Of a DNA stretch of 64,000 bases, positions 36,039-45,018 are shown piece by piece; within the stretch, counting starts at the first letter, position 1; each line of letters opens with the position of its first letter. Source of the DNA: RGIG3040 sp964410675 (GTDB lineage: Bacteria; Bacillota; Clostridia; Lachnospirales; Lachnospiraceae); assembly GCA_964410675.1 (NCBI GenBank), contig CAYPIB010000001.1, positions 1 through 64,000 of the forward strand. The letters run 5' to 3'. The position numbers were made by a program, and so were the translations under genes. Below the pieces are notes generated by a model, which worked only from the letters and a program-made list of their open reading frames with translations, searched no databases and was not told the origin of the DNA.

Positions 36039-37502
36039 TTAATTACAATATAAATCCTTAATGGCAGGATATAACATTGTATATTTCAAATATTTCTCAT
36101 CATATTTACGGACGAAGTTTTCATCCGGTAATATGCTTTCCTTTTGCTTTATAATATTTTTGGCCGCTGTCTCTACATCTTTATATTCACCGCAGCCAAC
36201 TGCTGCCAAGATAGCTCCGCCTAATGCTGGGCCTTCATCATTTTCCACTACATTTACTTCTACATTTAGGACATTTGCAATGATTTTCTTCCAGAGTGAA
36301 CTTTTAGCACCCCCACCACAAATATTGGTTTTTTTAATATTGATTCCCAATGCTTTGGATACCTCAAGCGAATCTCTTAATCCAAATGCAACCCCCTCTA
36401 GTACTGCCTGCGTCATATTTTCTCTTGTCGTATCCATACTCATTCCGCTAAACATTGCTCTTACATCAGGATTATTGTGCGGAGAACGTTCTCCCATCAG
36501 ATATGGTAAGAAAAATACATTATTTTCACCAAGCTCTACAATATCTTTTTGCTCTGATTCATAATTTTTTGTCCTTATAATATCATTCATCCACCATTTA
36601 TTACATGAGGCTGCACTCAGCATACATCCCATAAGATGATACTTTCCATCGGCATGGGCAAATGAATGCAGCCCATAATTATGATCGACACTGAATTTAT
36701 GATTTGTAATAAAAATTGTCCCTGATGTTCCCAAGGATATATTACACTTATGATTGCCAACAGTACCAGTACCAACTGCTGCCGCTGCATTGTCACCGGC
36801 ACCTGCCACAACACTTATTTGCCCCTGTAATCCTAATTCACTCATAATTTCGTCTTTCACTTGACCAACGATTTGATAACTCTCATGTAATTGGGGGAGC
36901 ATCTCTTCTTTTATATTACATATAGTAAGCATTTCCTTTGACCAGCATTTATGCTTAACATCCATTAACAGCATTCCTGAGGCATCGGAATAATCTGTTG
37001 AAAAGGCTCCTGACAATCTATAAACTAAATAGTCCTTTGGCAGCATGATTTTGTTTATTCCAGCAAAATTTTTTGGCTCATTTTTTTGTAACCATAGTAT
37101 TTTAGGAGCCGTAAAGCCAGCAAATGCTATATTAGCAGTATAGGAAGTTATCTTTTCTCTGCCAATTTCATTATTTAAATAATCGGTTTCGGCAGCAGTT
37201 CTTCCGTCGTTCCATAAAATCGCAGGACGGATTACTTGATCGTCTTGATCTAATATAACAAGGCCATGCATTTGTCCGCCAATACCGATTCCGGCAATCT
37301 GGGTTTTATCATACTCCCCTACTAACTCCTTGATACCCTCAATACTTTTTTCATACCAATCGTTAGGATTTTGCTCTGACCAGCCCGGTTTTGGAAAATA
37401 TAACTTATATTCTTTAGAAACTTTATTTAAAATTTGACCATCTTTATCCATTAATAAAAGTTTGACTGCCGAAGTTCCCAAATCAATACCAATATAAAGC
37501 AT
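36039..37502 (-). CDS. xylB: Xylulokinase (FGGY family)
   Basis: This kinase phosphorylates D-xylulose to xylulose 5-phosphate, the entry to the pentose phosphate route. The 487 residues show FGGY domains: the phosphate-binding MLYIGIDLGTSAVKLLL, QMHGLVILD with the sugar-binding Met-His, ILWNDGRT, DYSDASGMLLMD and the ATP-binding ICGGGAKSSLWKKIIAN. WSEQNPNDW and MHG fit xylulokinase better than glycerol or rhamnulose kinase. AGGAGGAAAGCTT precedes the ATG. It is the last gene of the isomerase-transketolase operon, with a terminator after it. Confidence 0.92.
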   Translation of the reverse strand: MLYIGIDLGTSAVKLLLMDKDGQILNKVSKEYKLYFPKPGWSEQNPNDWYEKSIEGIKELVGEYDKTQIAGIGIGGQMHGLVILDQDDQVIRPAILWNDGRTAAETDYLNNEIGREKITSYTANIAFAGFTAPKILWLQKNEPKNFAGINKIMLPKDYLVYRLSGAFSTDYSDASGMLLMDVKHKCWSKEMLTICNIKEEMLPQLHESYQIVGQVKDEIMSELGLQGQISVVAGAGDNAAAAVGTGTVGNHKCNISLGTSGTIFITNHKFSVDHNYGLHSFAHADGKYHLMGCMLSAASCNKWWMNDIIRTKNYESEQKDIVELGENNVFFLPYLMGERSPHNNPDVRAMFSGMSMDTTRENMTQAVLEGVAFGLRDSLEVSKALGINIKKTNICGGGAKSSLWKKIIANVLNVEVNVVENDEGPALGGAILAAVGCGEYKDVETAAKNIIKQKESILPDENFVRKYDEKYLKYTMLYPAIKDLYCN

Positions 37503-37513
37503 AAGCTTTCCTC

Positions 37514-38989
37514 CTAATTAAATGGATTTTCAGTTAAGTACATCATACCCTTTGGCTGATTAAAGTTTATCTCATCCGGTATTACTCCAATATATTTAAA
37601 TACTTCATATAAAATTTTCCCATGATGCCCAAATGCAACTGCCCCATGATGCGGATAATTCTTTTCTATTAATACATGTCGATAAAACCTTCCCATATCC
37701 GGAATTGCAAAGATACCGATTGCGCCAAACGATCTTGTTGCTACCGGAAGAACTTCACCCTGTGCAATATATGCTCTCAGCTTTGCATCTGCTGTGCTTT
37801 GTAGTCTAAAGAAAGTTATTTCCCCCGGTATGATATCTCCTTCTAATGTTCCGTTCGTTACTTCCTCCGGCAGACTTCTTGCCATGATTTTTTGATTCCG
37901 CATTTCACAAGATGATAATTTAGTGGACGGTGTATTTCCACAATGGAATCCCATAAAGGTATCTTTATGTGTGTAGTTAAATTTGTCTTTTATTTCCTCT
38001 TCGTATATATCCTTTGGCACTGAATTGTTAATATCCAATAACGTAACAGCATCCTCACTTATAACCGTACCGATAAATTCACTTAAAGCACCGTAAATAT
38101 CAACCTCACATGACACCGGTATTCCCATTTTAGTAAGACGGCTATTAACATAACAAGGAACAAAACCAAATTGGGTTTGAAAAGCCGGCCAGCATTTTCC
38201 TGCTATGGCAACAAAATCCCTGCTGCCCTGATGATCCTTCACCCAATCAAGAAGTGTTATTTCATATTGTGCTAATTTATTCAGAATCCCCGGTTTTTTA
38301 TTGCCTGCACCTAACTCCTCTGCCATATCTTTTGCAACTTTTTCTATTCTTTTATCGCCTTCATGATTTTTAAAAGATTCTAATAAATCTAATTCAGAGT
38401 TTTCTTCAATCTCAACACCTAAATTATATAACTGCTTAATCGGAGCATTGCAGGCTAAGAAATCTTGCGGACGCGGACCAAAGCTTATTATTTTAAGATT
38501 TCTCAGACCGATAATAGTTCTCGCGATACTTGTAAACTCCCAAATCATCTCGGCGCATTCTGCTGCTGTCCCAACCGGATATTCAGGTATATACGCTTTA
38601 AGATTACGAAGCTTTAAATTATAGCTGGCATTCAGCATACCACAGTAAGCGTCGCCCCTGTCATCCAGCAGCTTATCACCGGCCTCTTCTGCTGCCGCAA
38701 TTACCATTGCCGGTCCATCAAATTCCTTTATTAATAAAGTTTCTGCGGATTCCGGTCCAAAGTTGCCCAGATATACTACTAAAGCATTACACTGCGCCTC
38801 CTTTATATCAGCAAGCGCCCTTCTCATATCCAATTCATTTTCAATGCAAATCGGGCATTTATAAATTTCCCCATATTTCTCTGTATAAGCTTGTACAACA
38901 GCATCTCTCCTATTTTCTGATAAGCTCATTGGAAAGCAGTCACGGCTGACTGCTACAATCGCTGTTTTTGCTTTTGGCATATTTTTCAT
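37514..38989 (-). CDS. L-fucose/L-arabinose isomerase-family sugar isomerase
   Basis: The 491-residue protein belongs to the FucI/AraA fold of aldose-ketose isomerases that use Mn(II). The metal-binding acidic residues are in SCEVDIYGALSEFIG and VTLLDINN, and AFGHHGKILYEV contains the catalytic-site histidine. GFHCGNTPSTKL is a typical family loop. It lies between xylB (11 bases) and the transketolase C-half (4 bases). No xylA-type xylose isomerase is in the window, so this protein is the only candidate to form the ketopentose for the kinase. The real substrate may be xylose, arabinose or another aldose. Confidence 0.85.
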   Translation of the reverse strand: MKNMPKAKTAIVAVSRDCFPMSLSENRRDAVVQAYTEKYGEIYKCPICIENELDMRRALADIKEAQCNALVVYLGNFGPESAETLLIKEFDGPAMVIAAAEEAGDKLLDDRGDAYCGMLNASYNLKLRNLKAYIPEYPVGTAAECAEMIWEFTSIARTIIGLRNLKIISFGPRPQDFLACNAPIKQLYNLGVEIEENSELDLLESFKNHEGDKRIEKVAKDMAEELGAGNKKPGILNKLAQYEITLLDWVKDHQGSRDFVAIAGKCWPAFQTQFGFVPCYVNSRLTKMGIPVSCEVDIYGALSEFIGTVISEDAVTLLDINNSVPKDIYEEEIKDKFNYTHKDTFMGFHCGNTPSTKLSSCEMRNQKIMARSLPEEVTNGTLEGDIIPGEITFFRLQSTADAKLRAYIAQGEVLPVATRSFGAIGIFAIPDMGRFYRHVLIEKNYPHHGAVAFGHHGKILYEVFKYIGVIPDEINFNQPKGMMYLTENPFN

Positions 38990-38993
38990 ATCA

Positions 38994-39950
38994 TTACCTC
39001 ACATTTTTTATATTTAGTTTATTTACTATTTTATAATAGATTCCATCTGCATCCAGACCATATTTTTTCAAAAGTTCTTTTGCTGAACCTGATTCTCCAT
39101 AAACATCCTCCATACCAATTTTGTGTACAGATACCGGATATTTTTCAGATAATACCTCACATACAGCACTTCCTAATCCTCCTATAACAGAATGCTCTTC
39201 AACTGTAAATATCTGTTTTGTTTCTTTGGCCGCCCTTACAATAACGGCCTCATCGATTGGTTTGATTGTATGTATATTAATGACTCTTGCCTCTATCCCC
39301 AGCCCCGCTAACCTTTGTGCAGCTTCCAGTGAAAATGCGGCTTCTAAACCGGTTGCAATAATTGTAAGATCATTTCCCTCTCTTAATGTCACACCCTTGC
39401 CTAATTCAAAATGATAGCCGGTATTGTCATTTATGATTGGAGCCGCCATTCTGCTAAACCTCATATAAACAGGTCCTTTGTAATAATAAGCCGCTTCAAC
39501 TGCTGCTTTTGCCTCTATATCATCAGAAGGATTTATGATAACCATCCCCGGTATTGTTCTCATTAACGCAATATCTTCGTTGCACTGATGAGACGCGCCA
39601 TCCTCTCCTACTGTTATTCCCCCATGAGTTGCTCCGATTTTTACATTAAGCTTCGGATAACCAATACTATTTCTTACTTGTTCAAATGCCCTTCCGGCGG
39701 CAAACATTGCAAAGGTACTTGCAAAGGGTATCCTTCCTGTTGCTGCAAGCCCTGCCGCAATCCCCATCATGTTACACTCTGCAATGCCGCAGTCAACATG
39801 TCTCTTAGGAAACTTTGCTTTAAATATGCTTGTCTTGGTCGCCATTGCTAAATCGGCATCCAACACAATTAAATTATTATTACTTTTACCTAAATCAACT
39901 AAAGCATTACCATAGCTATCCCTTGTTGCTATTTTTTTTACATCTGACAA
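38994..39950 (-). CDS. Transketolase, C-terminal subunit
   Basis: This split transketolase half carries the pyrimidine-binding and C-terminal domains (318 residues). It has NALVDLGKSNNNLIVLDADL at the start, RHVDCGIAECNMMGIAAGLA with the catalytic Glu of the TPP site, SDDIEAKAAVEAA, and EEHSVIGGLGSAVCEVL at the end. It pairs with the neighbouring N-terminal subunit to move two-carbon units between pentose and hexose phosphates. The start is TTG at 39950 with AGAAGGTGA upstream, and it overlaps the N-subunit gene by 13 bases. Transketolases of this split type are common in Firmicutes. Confidence 0.92.
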   Translation of the reverse strand: MSDVKKIATRDSYGNALVDLGKSNNNLIVLDADLAMATKTSIFKAKFPKRHVDCGIAECNMMGIAAGLAATGRIPFASTFAMFAAGRAFEQVRNSIGYPKLNVKIGATHGGITVGEDGASHQCNEDIALMRTIPGMVIINPSDDIEAKAAVEAAYYYKGPVYMRFSRMAAPIINDNTGYHFELGKGVTLREGNDLTIIATGLEAAFSLEAAQRLAGLGIEARVINIHTIKPIDEAVIVRAAKETKQIFTVEEHSVIGGLGSAVCEVLSEKYPVSVHKIGMEDVYGESGSAKELLKKYGLDADGIYYKIVNKLNIKNVR

Positions 39951-41401
39951 AGTAATTCACCTTCTTTCCTAAGCTCATTCATTGCTATTTCATATTCGTT
40001 ATCATTAGGTGCCTTACCATGCCAATTTACATTGTTTTCCATAAAAGAAATTCCTTTTCCTTTTACTGTACCGGCAATAATTGCTGTTGGTTTATCTTTT
40101 ATATTCCTGGCTTCTAAAAATGCTTCTTTTAATTGTTTAAAATCATGACCATTTACGTTAATTACATGAAAATTAAATGCTTTGAATTTATCAGAAATCG
40201 GATAGGGTGAACATATCTCTCCTATTTCACCATCTATCTGCAAATTATTGTTATCTACAATGACGACAAGATTATCTAATTTCCTTGCACCGGCAAACAT
40301 TGCCGCTTCCCACACCTGTCCCTCTTGCAGCTCTCCGTCTCCTAACAATGTATAGACCCGGTAAACTGAGTTTGTCAGCTTTGCTGACAGCGCCATCCCT
40401 ACCGCTGCTGAAATTCCTTGTCCCAGCGAACCACTGCTCATATCGACTCCCGGTATATGTTTCATATCCGGATGCCCTTGTAAATAAGAGCCTAATTGCC
40501 TTAAGGTTTTTAAATCCTCTATCGGAAAAAAACCACGGTATGCCAATGTTGAATAGTATCCCGGTGCTGTATGCCCCTTTGATAATACAAATCTATCCCG
40601 ATTACTAAAATCATTATTTTGGGGATTTATGTTCATCTCATCAAAATATAAACATGTAAATATATCTGCCGCAGACAATGAGCCGCCGGGATGACCAGAC
40701 TTTGCATAATAAATGGAAGTTATAATTCCCTGTCTAATTTTATTCGCCATTGTTTGAAGTTCCACTTCGTTTAGTATGCACATAACTTCTGCCGTGACAT
40801 TTTCCCCTTTTAATCCGCAAAAACTATTTTTAATATTTACGTCTTTATGTGACAAAAGCCATTTATTTTTAGCAAACAGCATTTTCTCATCTAACTTATC
40901 CGGTTTTTCAATATGGTAATCCGTATTTGTTCCCTTTGGTAATATTACAATACATTTAAATCCCTTATCTTCTGCATTACAAGGAGCATAATGAAGTGTT
41001 GTTGAATATAGTTCAACACCAACTCCTTTCGGTATTAAAAAGGCTTCCACGTTTGAAGTCGCATAGGTTCCGTCTTCTTCTATATCCTGTCTCAGCCCCA
41101 GTATTAGTATCATATCAGTTACTGCAATATTGACTTCTGAGGACATATGATATTCTAAAGCGTTTAACTTTTTATTTGTTCCAAGGCAATACCCTGCTTG
41201 TATCGGCAGACCGCCAAATACACCTTTTTCTAATTCCTTAGCTTCATCTAACTCTTCTAAGCTGTCTATGGACGGCACATATATGACATCATTAACATTT
41301 GTTGCATGTGTCATCTCCTTGATTAAACTTTCGAAATGATATTTCTTTAGTATTCTTCCATATTTAACAAAATTCTCACTATTAATTTCATTAATAATCA
41401 T
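39938..41401 (-). CDS. Fusion of a DUF4867-like domain with the transketolase N-terminal subunit
   Basis: Residues 1 to about 203 resemble the free-standing DUF4867 family that I recall near sugar isomerase genes. Typical segments are SENFVKYGRIL, NDVIYVPSIDSLEEL, GGLPIQAGYCLG, NALEYHMSSEVNIA and TTLHYAPCNAEDKGFKC. From about residue 210 the transketolase N-subunit follows without a break: YAKSGHPGGSLSAADIF, RFVLSKGHTAPGYYS, and the TPP motif GDGELQEGQ ... VDNNNLQ. GGAGG before ATG 41401 marks the start. Internal Met207 has no ribosome site, so a single fused protein is expected. It would make ribulose/xylulose phosphate exchange part of a larger complex. The DUF4867 role is unknown. Confidence 0.85.
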   Translation of the reverse strand: MIINEINSENFVKYGRILKKYHFESLIKEMTHATNVNDVIYVPSIDSLEELDEAKELEKGVFGGLPIQAGYCLGTNKKLNALEYHMSSEVNIAVTDMILILGLRQDIEEDGTYATSNVEAFLIPKGVGVELYSTTLHYAPCNAEDKGFKCIVILPKGTNTDYHIEKPDKLDEKMLFAKNKWLLSHKDVNIKNSFCGLKGENVTAEVMCILNEVELQTMANKIRQGIITSIYYAKSGHPGGSLSAADIFTCLYFDEMNINPQNNDFSNRDRFVLSKGHTAPGYYSTLAYRGFFPIEDLKTLRQLGSYLQGHPDMKHIPGVDMSSGSLGQGISAAVGMALSAKLTNSVYRVYTLLGDGELQEGQVWEAAMFAGARKLDNLVVIVDNNNLQIDGEIGEICSPYPISDKFKAFNFHVINVNGHDFKQLKEAFLEARNIKDKPTAIIAGTVKGKGISFMENNVNWHGKAPNDNEYEIAMNELRKEGELLCQM

Positions 41402-41469
41402 ATTTTCCTCCATTAAATACTATAATCTTTACTTAAAGAATATCAATTTTTCACTACTTTTTCTCGTCA

Positions 41470-41500
41470 GATATTGCTATTTATTTATGAAATATTGCTA
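41470..41500 (-). promoter_or_regulatory. Operator pair upstream of the transketolase fusion operon (AraC-type direct repeats)
   Basis: On the minus strand TAGCAATATT (41500-41491) and TAGCAATATC (41479-41470) are direct repeats with starts exactly 21 bp apart. The same arrangement occurs at 43793-43823 and 48497-48527. A -10-like GATATT lies 26 bases after the proximal copy, so the regulator could touch RNA polymerase. Confidence 0.65.
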
Positions 41501-41512
41501 ACATTATAAAAA

Positions 41513-41545
41513 AGAAAAGTCCTTGCAATATCACAAAGACTTTTC
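41513..41545 (-). terminator. Intrinsic terminator of the GH3 gene
   Basis: AGAAAAGTC-TTTG and CAAGGACTTTTCT pair on the minus strand, then CTTTTTTATAATG follows. It lies 9 bases after the GH3 stop. Confidence 0.85.
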
Positions 41546-41553
41546 TTTAACTA

Positions 41554-43665
41554 TTATATATTTATTTTATAGCATTCCTTACCGAGAAGTTCTTTTGTTC
41601 TTGCATCCGGTTGACCAAAACCAATATAAATAATTGCATTTTTACCATCTGCACATTCTTCCCCATTTTCATTAATGGTATAAAACATCCGCGCCGGAAT
41701 ATTCATTAAAACATCTTTTTTATGACCGGATTTTACTGCAACTCTCTTAAATGATGCTAATTTGTGATGTAACACTTCGTTTTTACTCTCTGTTACCTTT
41801 ACATATATTTGTAACACTTCATGAGTATCTATATCGGTATCATTGCTAACCGATATCTGCAATGCCGCTCCCTCTTTTGCTGCTTCCACGTAGCTTACTT
41901 CGTTAACCATTTTTACTTGATTGATTTGTAATTGCCCATATGTTAAGCCATATCCAAACGGATACAACGGCGCCTTCTCAATATACTTATAAGTTCTCCC
42001 TTTCATACTGTAATCGGTAAACTCTGCCATCCCCTCTAAATCCTTATATATTGTAATTGGCAGCTTCCCACTTGGCTGCTGTTTGCCAAAAATTATTTCA
42101 GCAATTTGTTTGCCGCCTCTTCCTCCGGGATACCATGCTTGTAATATTCCGTTTGCATGTTCTGAGCTATAACATAAATCCATTGCACTTCCTGCCATAA
42201 CACAAAGAATAAATGGAACTTTAGTCCGGACAATTGCTTCTAATAATCTAAGCTGCGAATCCGGAAATTGTAAATCAATTTTATCACCTGACGCATCTGA
42301 ATTACCGGTATCTCCTTCTTCACCTTCTAATGTCTCATCAAGTCCTAAGCATAATACAACTAAATCCGAATGATTCGCAATCGTAACTGCCTCAGACAGC
42401 CGATCATCCGGTCTTGCTAAATCTTCCTTTCTATTCTTATATAAGTGGCAGCCTTCGGAATACAATACTCTAATATCCTCTCCTGCCTCATCCAAAATAC
42501 CGTCAAGTACGGTAATATATTTTGAAGACGTACCATAGTAATTTCCGATTAGTGCTCTGCGGCTGTTAGCATTTGGTCCGATTACGCCAATCCTTTTTAC
42601 CTTTTCTCTATTTAGCGGCAGTATTCCATCATTTTTTAACATGACTATACTTTCACAGGCTGCTCTTTCTGCTAATTCTAAATGCTCCTTACACTCTACT
42701 TTCTCATATGGAATATGATCGAATTTAGTCTCATCAAACATTCCTAATACCATCCGGGTCGTAAACAATCTAACTGCTGATTTTTTTATTGTCTCCTCTT
42801 TCACTAATCCTTCATTATAGGCACTTACTATTCTTTCATACGTACAGCCGCAATTTAAATCACAGCCCATCTCCAATGCCAATTTCACCGATTCTTCCGG
42901 CCTGCTTGTTACCTTATGTTTTTCATGGAAATCTCTGATAGCCCAACAGTCTGAAACATAGTGGCCAATAAATTCCCACTTTCCTCTCAAAATCTCATTC
43001 ATCAGCATCGGATGTGCACAGCAGGGATCACCGTTCGTCCGATTGTATGCTCCCATAACTGCTTCCACACCCCCATCCTTTACACACATTTCAAAGGCTG
43101 GTAAATAAGTTTCCCATAAATCCTTCAATGATGCCTCTGCATCAAAATAATGCCTCATTTCCTCCGGTCCTGAATGTACTGCAAAGTGTTTTGCACATGC
43201 CGCGGTTAGCATATATTCATCTTCACCTTGCAAGCCTTTGATAAATGCTACACCTAACTTTCCGCTTAGATACGGATCCTCTCCATAAGTCTCATGTCCT
43301 CTTCCCCATCTTGGATCTCTAAAGATATTAACATTAGGCGACCACAATGTCAGACCTTTATATATATCTCTGTCACCCTGTTTCGAAGCTTCATTATATT
43401 TTGCTCTTGCTTCTATAGCAACAGCCCTGCCTACTTGACTTAATAATTCTTCGTCAAATGTTGCTCCCAAACCGATTGCCTGCGGAAACACAGTCGCAGT
43501 ACCTGCCCTTGCTACACCATGCAGTCCTTCATTCCACCAGTTATATTCAGGAATGCCCAGCCTTTCAATTGCAGGTGCATCGAATTTAAGCTGCGAAGCC
43601 ATTTCCTCAATTGTCATTTTTTCTACTAACTCCGTTGCTCTTTTGATTGCTTTTTTTCTATCCAT
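41554..43665 (-). CDS. GH3 beta-glycosidase, probable beta-xylosidase
   Basis: The 703-residue protein has the GH3 N-terminal barrel, a second domain and a fibronectin-like C-terminal domain. The nucleophile region is FIGHYVSDCWAIRDF with Asp239. The Ser-Asp-Cys-Trp form is common in xylosidase and arabinosidase-type members, whereas glucosidases more often have SDW. KHFAVHSGPE and GAYNRTNGDP are also typical. There is no signal peptide, so it acts inside the cell on imported oligosaccharides. It lies upstream of the isomerase operon and divergent from the AraC gene. Xyloside is inferred from the xylulokinase context, and beta-glucoside remains possible. Confidence 0.9.
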   Translation of the reverse strand: MDRKKAIKRATELVEKMTIEEMASQLKFDAPAIERLGIPEYNWWNEGLHGVARAGTATVFPQAIGLGATFDEELLSQVGRAVAIEARAKYNEASKQGDRDIYKGLTLWSPNVNIFRDPRWGRGHETYGEDPYLSGKLGVAFIKGLQGEDEYMLTAACAKHFAVHSGPEEMRHYFDAEASLKDLWETYLPAFEMCVKDGGVEAVMGAYNRTNGDPCCAHPMLMNEILRGKWEFIGHYVSDCWAIRDFHEKHKVTSRPEESVKLALEMGCDLNCGCTYERIVSAYNEGLVKEETIKKSAVRLFTTRMVLGMFDETKFDHIPYEKVECKEHLELAERAACESIVMLKNDGILPLNREKVKRIGVIGPNANSRRALIGNYYGTSSKYITVLDGILDEAGEDIRVLYSEGCHLYKNRKEDLARPDDRLSEAVTIANHSDLVVLCLGLDETLEGEEGDTGNSDASGDKIDLQFPDSQLRLLEAIVRTKVPFILCVMAGSAMDLCYSSEHANGILQAWYPGGRGGKQIAEIIFGKQQPSGKLPITIYKDLEGMAEFTDYSMKGRTYKYIEKAPLYPFGYGLTYGQLQINQVKMVNEVSYVEAAKEGAALQISVSNDTDIDTHEVLQIYVKVTESKNEVLHHKLASFKRVAVKSGHKKDVLMNIPARMFYTINENGEECADGKNAIIYIGFGQPDARTKELLGKECYKINI

Positions 43666-43792
43666 TTTGTATCCCTCTTTATGATTAAATATTTTAATAT
43701 AAATAAACCATTTTAAATCTGAGCATGCTCTTCTTTTATTTTAAAATTGGTTTATAATAATGATAGGCATTTTTCTGCATAAACTCATCTCA

Positions 43793-43823
43793 AATATTGC
43801 TATAAACTTAACTAATATTGCTA
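43793..43823 (-). promoter_or_regulatory. Operator pair in the GH3/araC divergent region
   Basis: TAGCAATATT (43823-43814) and TAGCAATATT (43802-43793), read on the minus strand, are perfect 10-base direct repeats with starts 21 bp apart. A TATCAT about 28 bases beyond may be the GH3 -10. The 299-base interval between the genes holds nothing else that I can name. Confidence 0.7.
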
Positions 43824-43964
43824 ATATTTAAAATACATCTTTTGTTTTTTTTAAAAACTTTATAAAATTAGGATAGAAGGGAAATTCATAAAATATTCAA
43901 GGTATTCAATTATTCATATGTCACTATAAATTTTTTACTATTTGAGTTTAAGGGGGATTGTCAT

Positions 43965-44918
43965 ATGAGAAATATGAAAGAAAAATCAAGCGGAGAAACA
44001 CCGATACTATACAGGCAGCCTTTTAATGACTTTCCAGGCAGAACTGTGATCGACAATATTGAAAACGTCAATTTTATGAAAAAGTCTAAAATGCGTTTTT
44101 GGTACAATAATCAAACCGAAGAATATGGTACTCATTGGCATGATGCCATGGAAATTATTATTCCAATAGAAGAATCCTATAATGTTAATATAAATGATAA
44201 ACTATTTAACATTAAAGAAAATGAAATATTATTTATTCCTTGCGGTGCCACTCATTCTATCTGCACCCATGAATTCGGGGCTAGATTTATTTACCTTATC
44301 GATGTTTCGTTATTTTACCAGCTTTCAGATTTTCAGATGCTGTCATCACTTTTCATGCAGCCATTTTCATTTTCTAAAAACTCGCACCCTTATATATATG
44401 ATAAACTCTATTCAAGATTTATGAAAATGAATAAAATCTATTTTTCAGGAGATATCTTTTGGGAGTTTTCTATTTACTCACTTTTAATGGAAATATTTAC
44501 AGCAATCGGAATCAGTCAATTTAAAAGTATCAATACGAATACCCAGCCTTCAAAGCAAGTGGAATATTATGAAAAATTTTCTAATTTATTATATTATATT
44601 GACACTCACTATAATGAAAATTTAACGTTAGAATATATGGCTGATTTAGCCGGATTTTCTAAATTTCATTTTTCCCGATTGTTTAAGCAGTATACGAATT
44701 ATACATTTTATGATTACCTTTGCTATAAGCGCATTCAAGCCTCACAAGCTTTATTATCTACTCATATATCCATTACTGAAATCGCATTTCAAACCGGCTT
44801 TAATAACCTTTCAACATTTTGCAGAACATTTAAAAAATACGTTAATTGTTCTCCTACAGAATATCGAAATACCTCTGAGCAGCTGATGCAGGCAAATAAT
44901 AATTTATGCGAATTGTAA
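43965..44918 (+). CDS. AraC-family transcriptional regulator with cupin domain
   Basis: The 317-residue protein has an N-terminal cupin sugar-binding domain (YGTHWHDAMEIIIPIEE, residues 55-72, IKENEILFIPCGATHSI) and a C-terminal AraC double helix-turn-helix (LTLEYMADLAGFSKFHFSRLFKQY and ITEIAFQTGFNNLSTFCRTFKKY). GGGGGAT precedes the ATG. It is divergent from the GH3 gene and followed by the ABC importer on the other strand. The three 21-bp-spaced repeat pairs in the locus have the geometry of AraC half sites, so it is the likely local activator. Confidence 0.94.
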   Translation: MRNMKEKSSGETPILYRQPFNDFPGRTVIDNIENVNFMKKSKMRFWYNNQTEEYGTHWHDAMEIIIPIEESYNVNINDKLFNIKENEILFIPCGATHSICTHEFGARFIYLIDVSLFYQLSDFQMLSSLFMQPFSFSKNSHPYIYDKLYSRFMKMNKIYFSGDIFWEFSIYSLLMEIFTAIGISQFKSINTNTQPSKQVEYYEKFSNLLYYIDTHYNENLTLEYMADLAGFSKFHFSRLFKQYTNYTFYDYLCYKRIQASQALLSTHISITEIAFQTGFNNLSTFCRTFKKYVNCSPTEYRNTSEQLMQANNNLCEL

Positions 44919-44947
44919 CTTATATATTAAGTGGTTTGTGAAACTTA

Positions 44948-44990
44948 TAAAGGACTATCACACTTGTTAAAAATTTAGTGAGACAGTCCT
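44948..44990. terminator. Bidirectional terminator between araC and the permease genes
   Basis: AAGGACT (44948-44954) pairs with AGTCCTT (44984-44990), with weaker inner pairs, followed by ATTTTATA on the plus strand and TATAAGTTTCA on the minus strand. It lies 30 bases after araC and 28 bases from the permease stop. Confidence 0.7.
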
Positions 44991-45018
44991 TATTTTATAT
45001 CATTATTAAAATTTTGTA

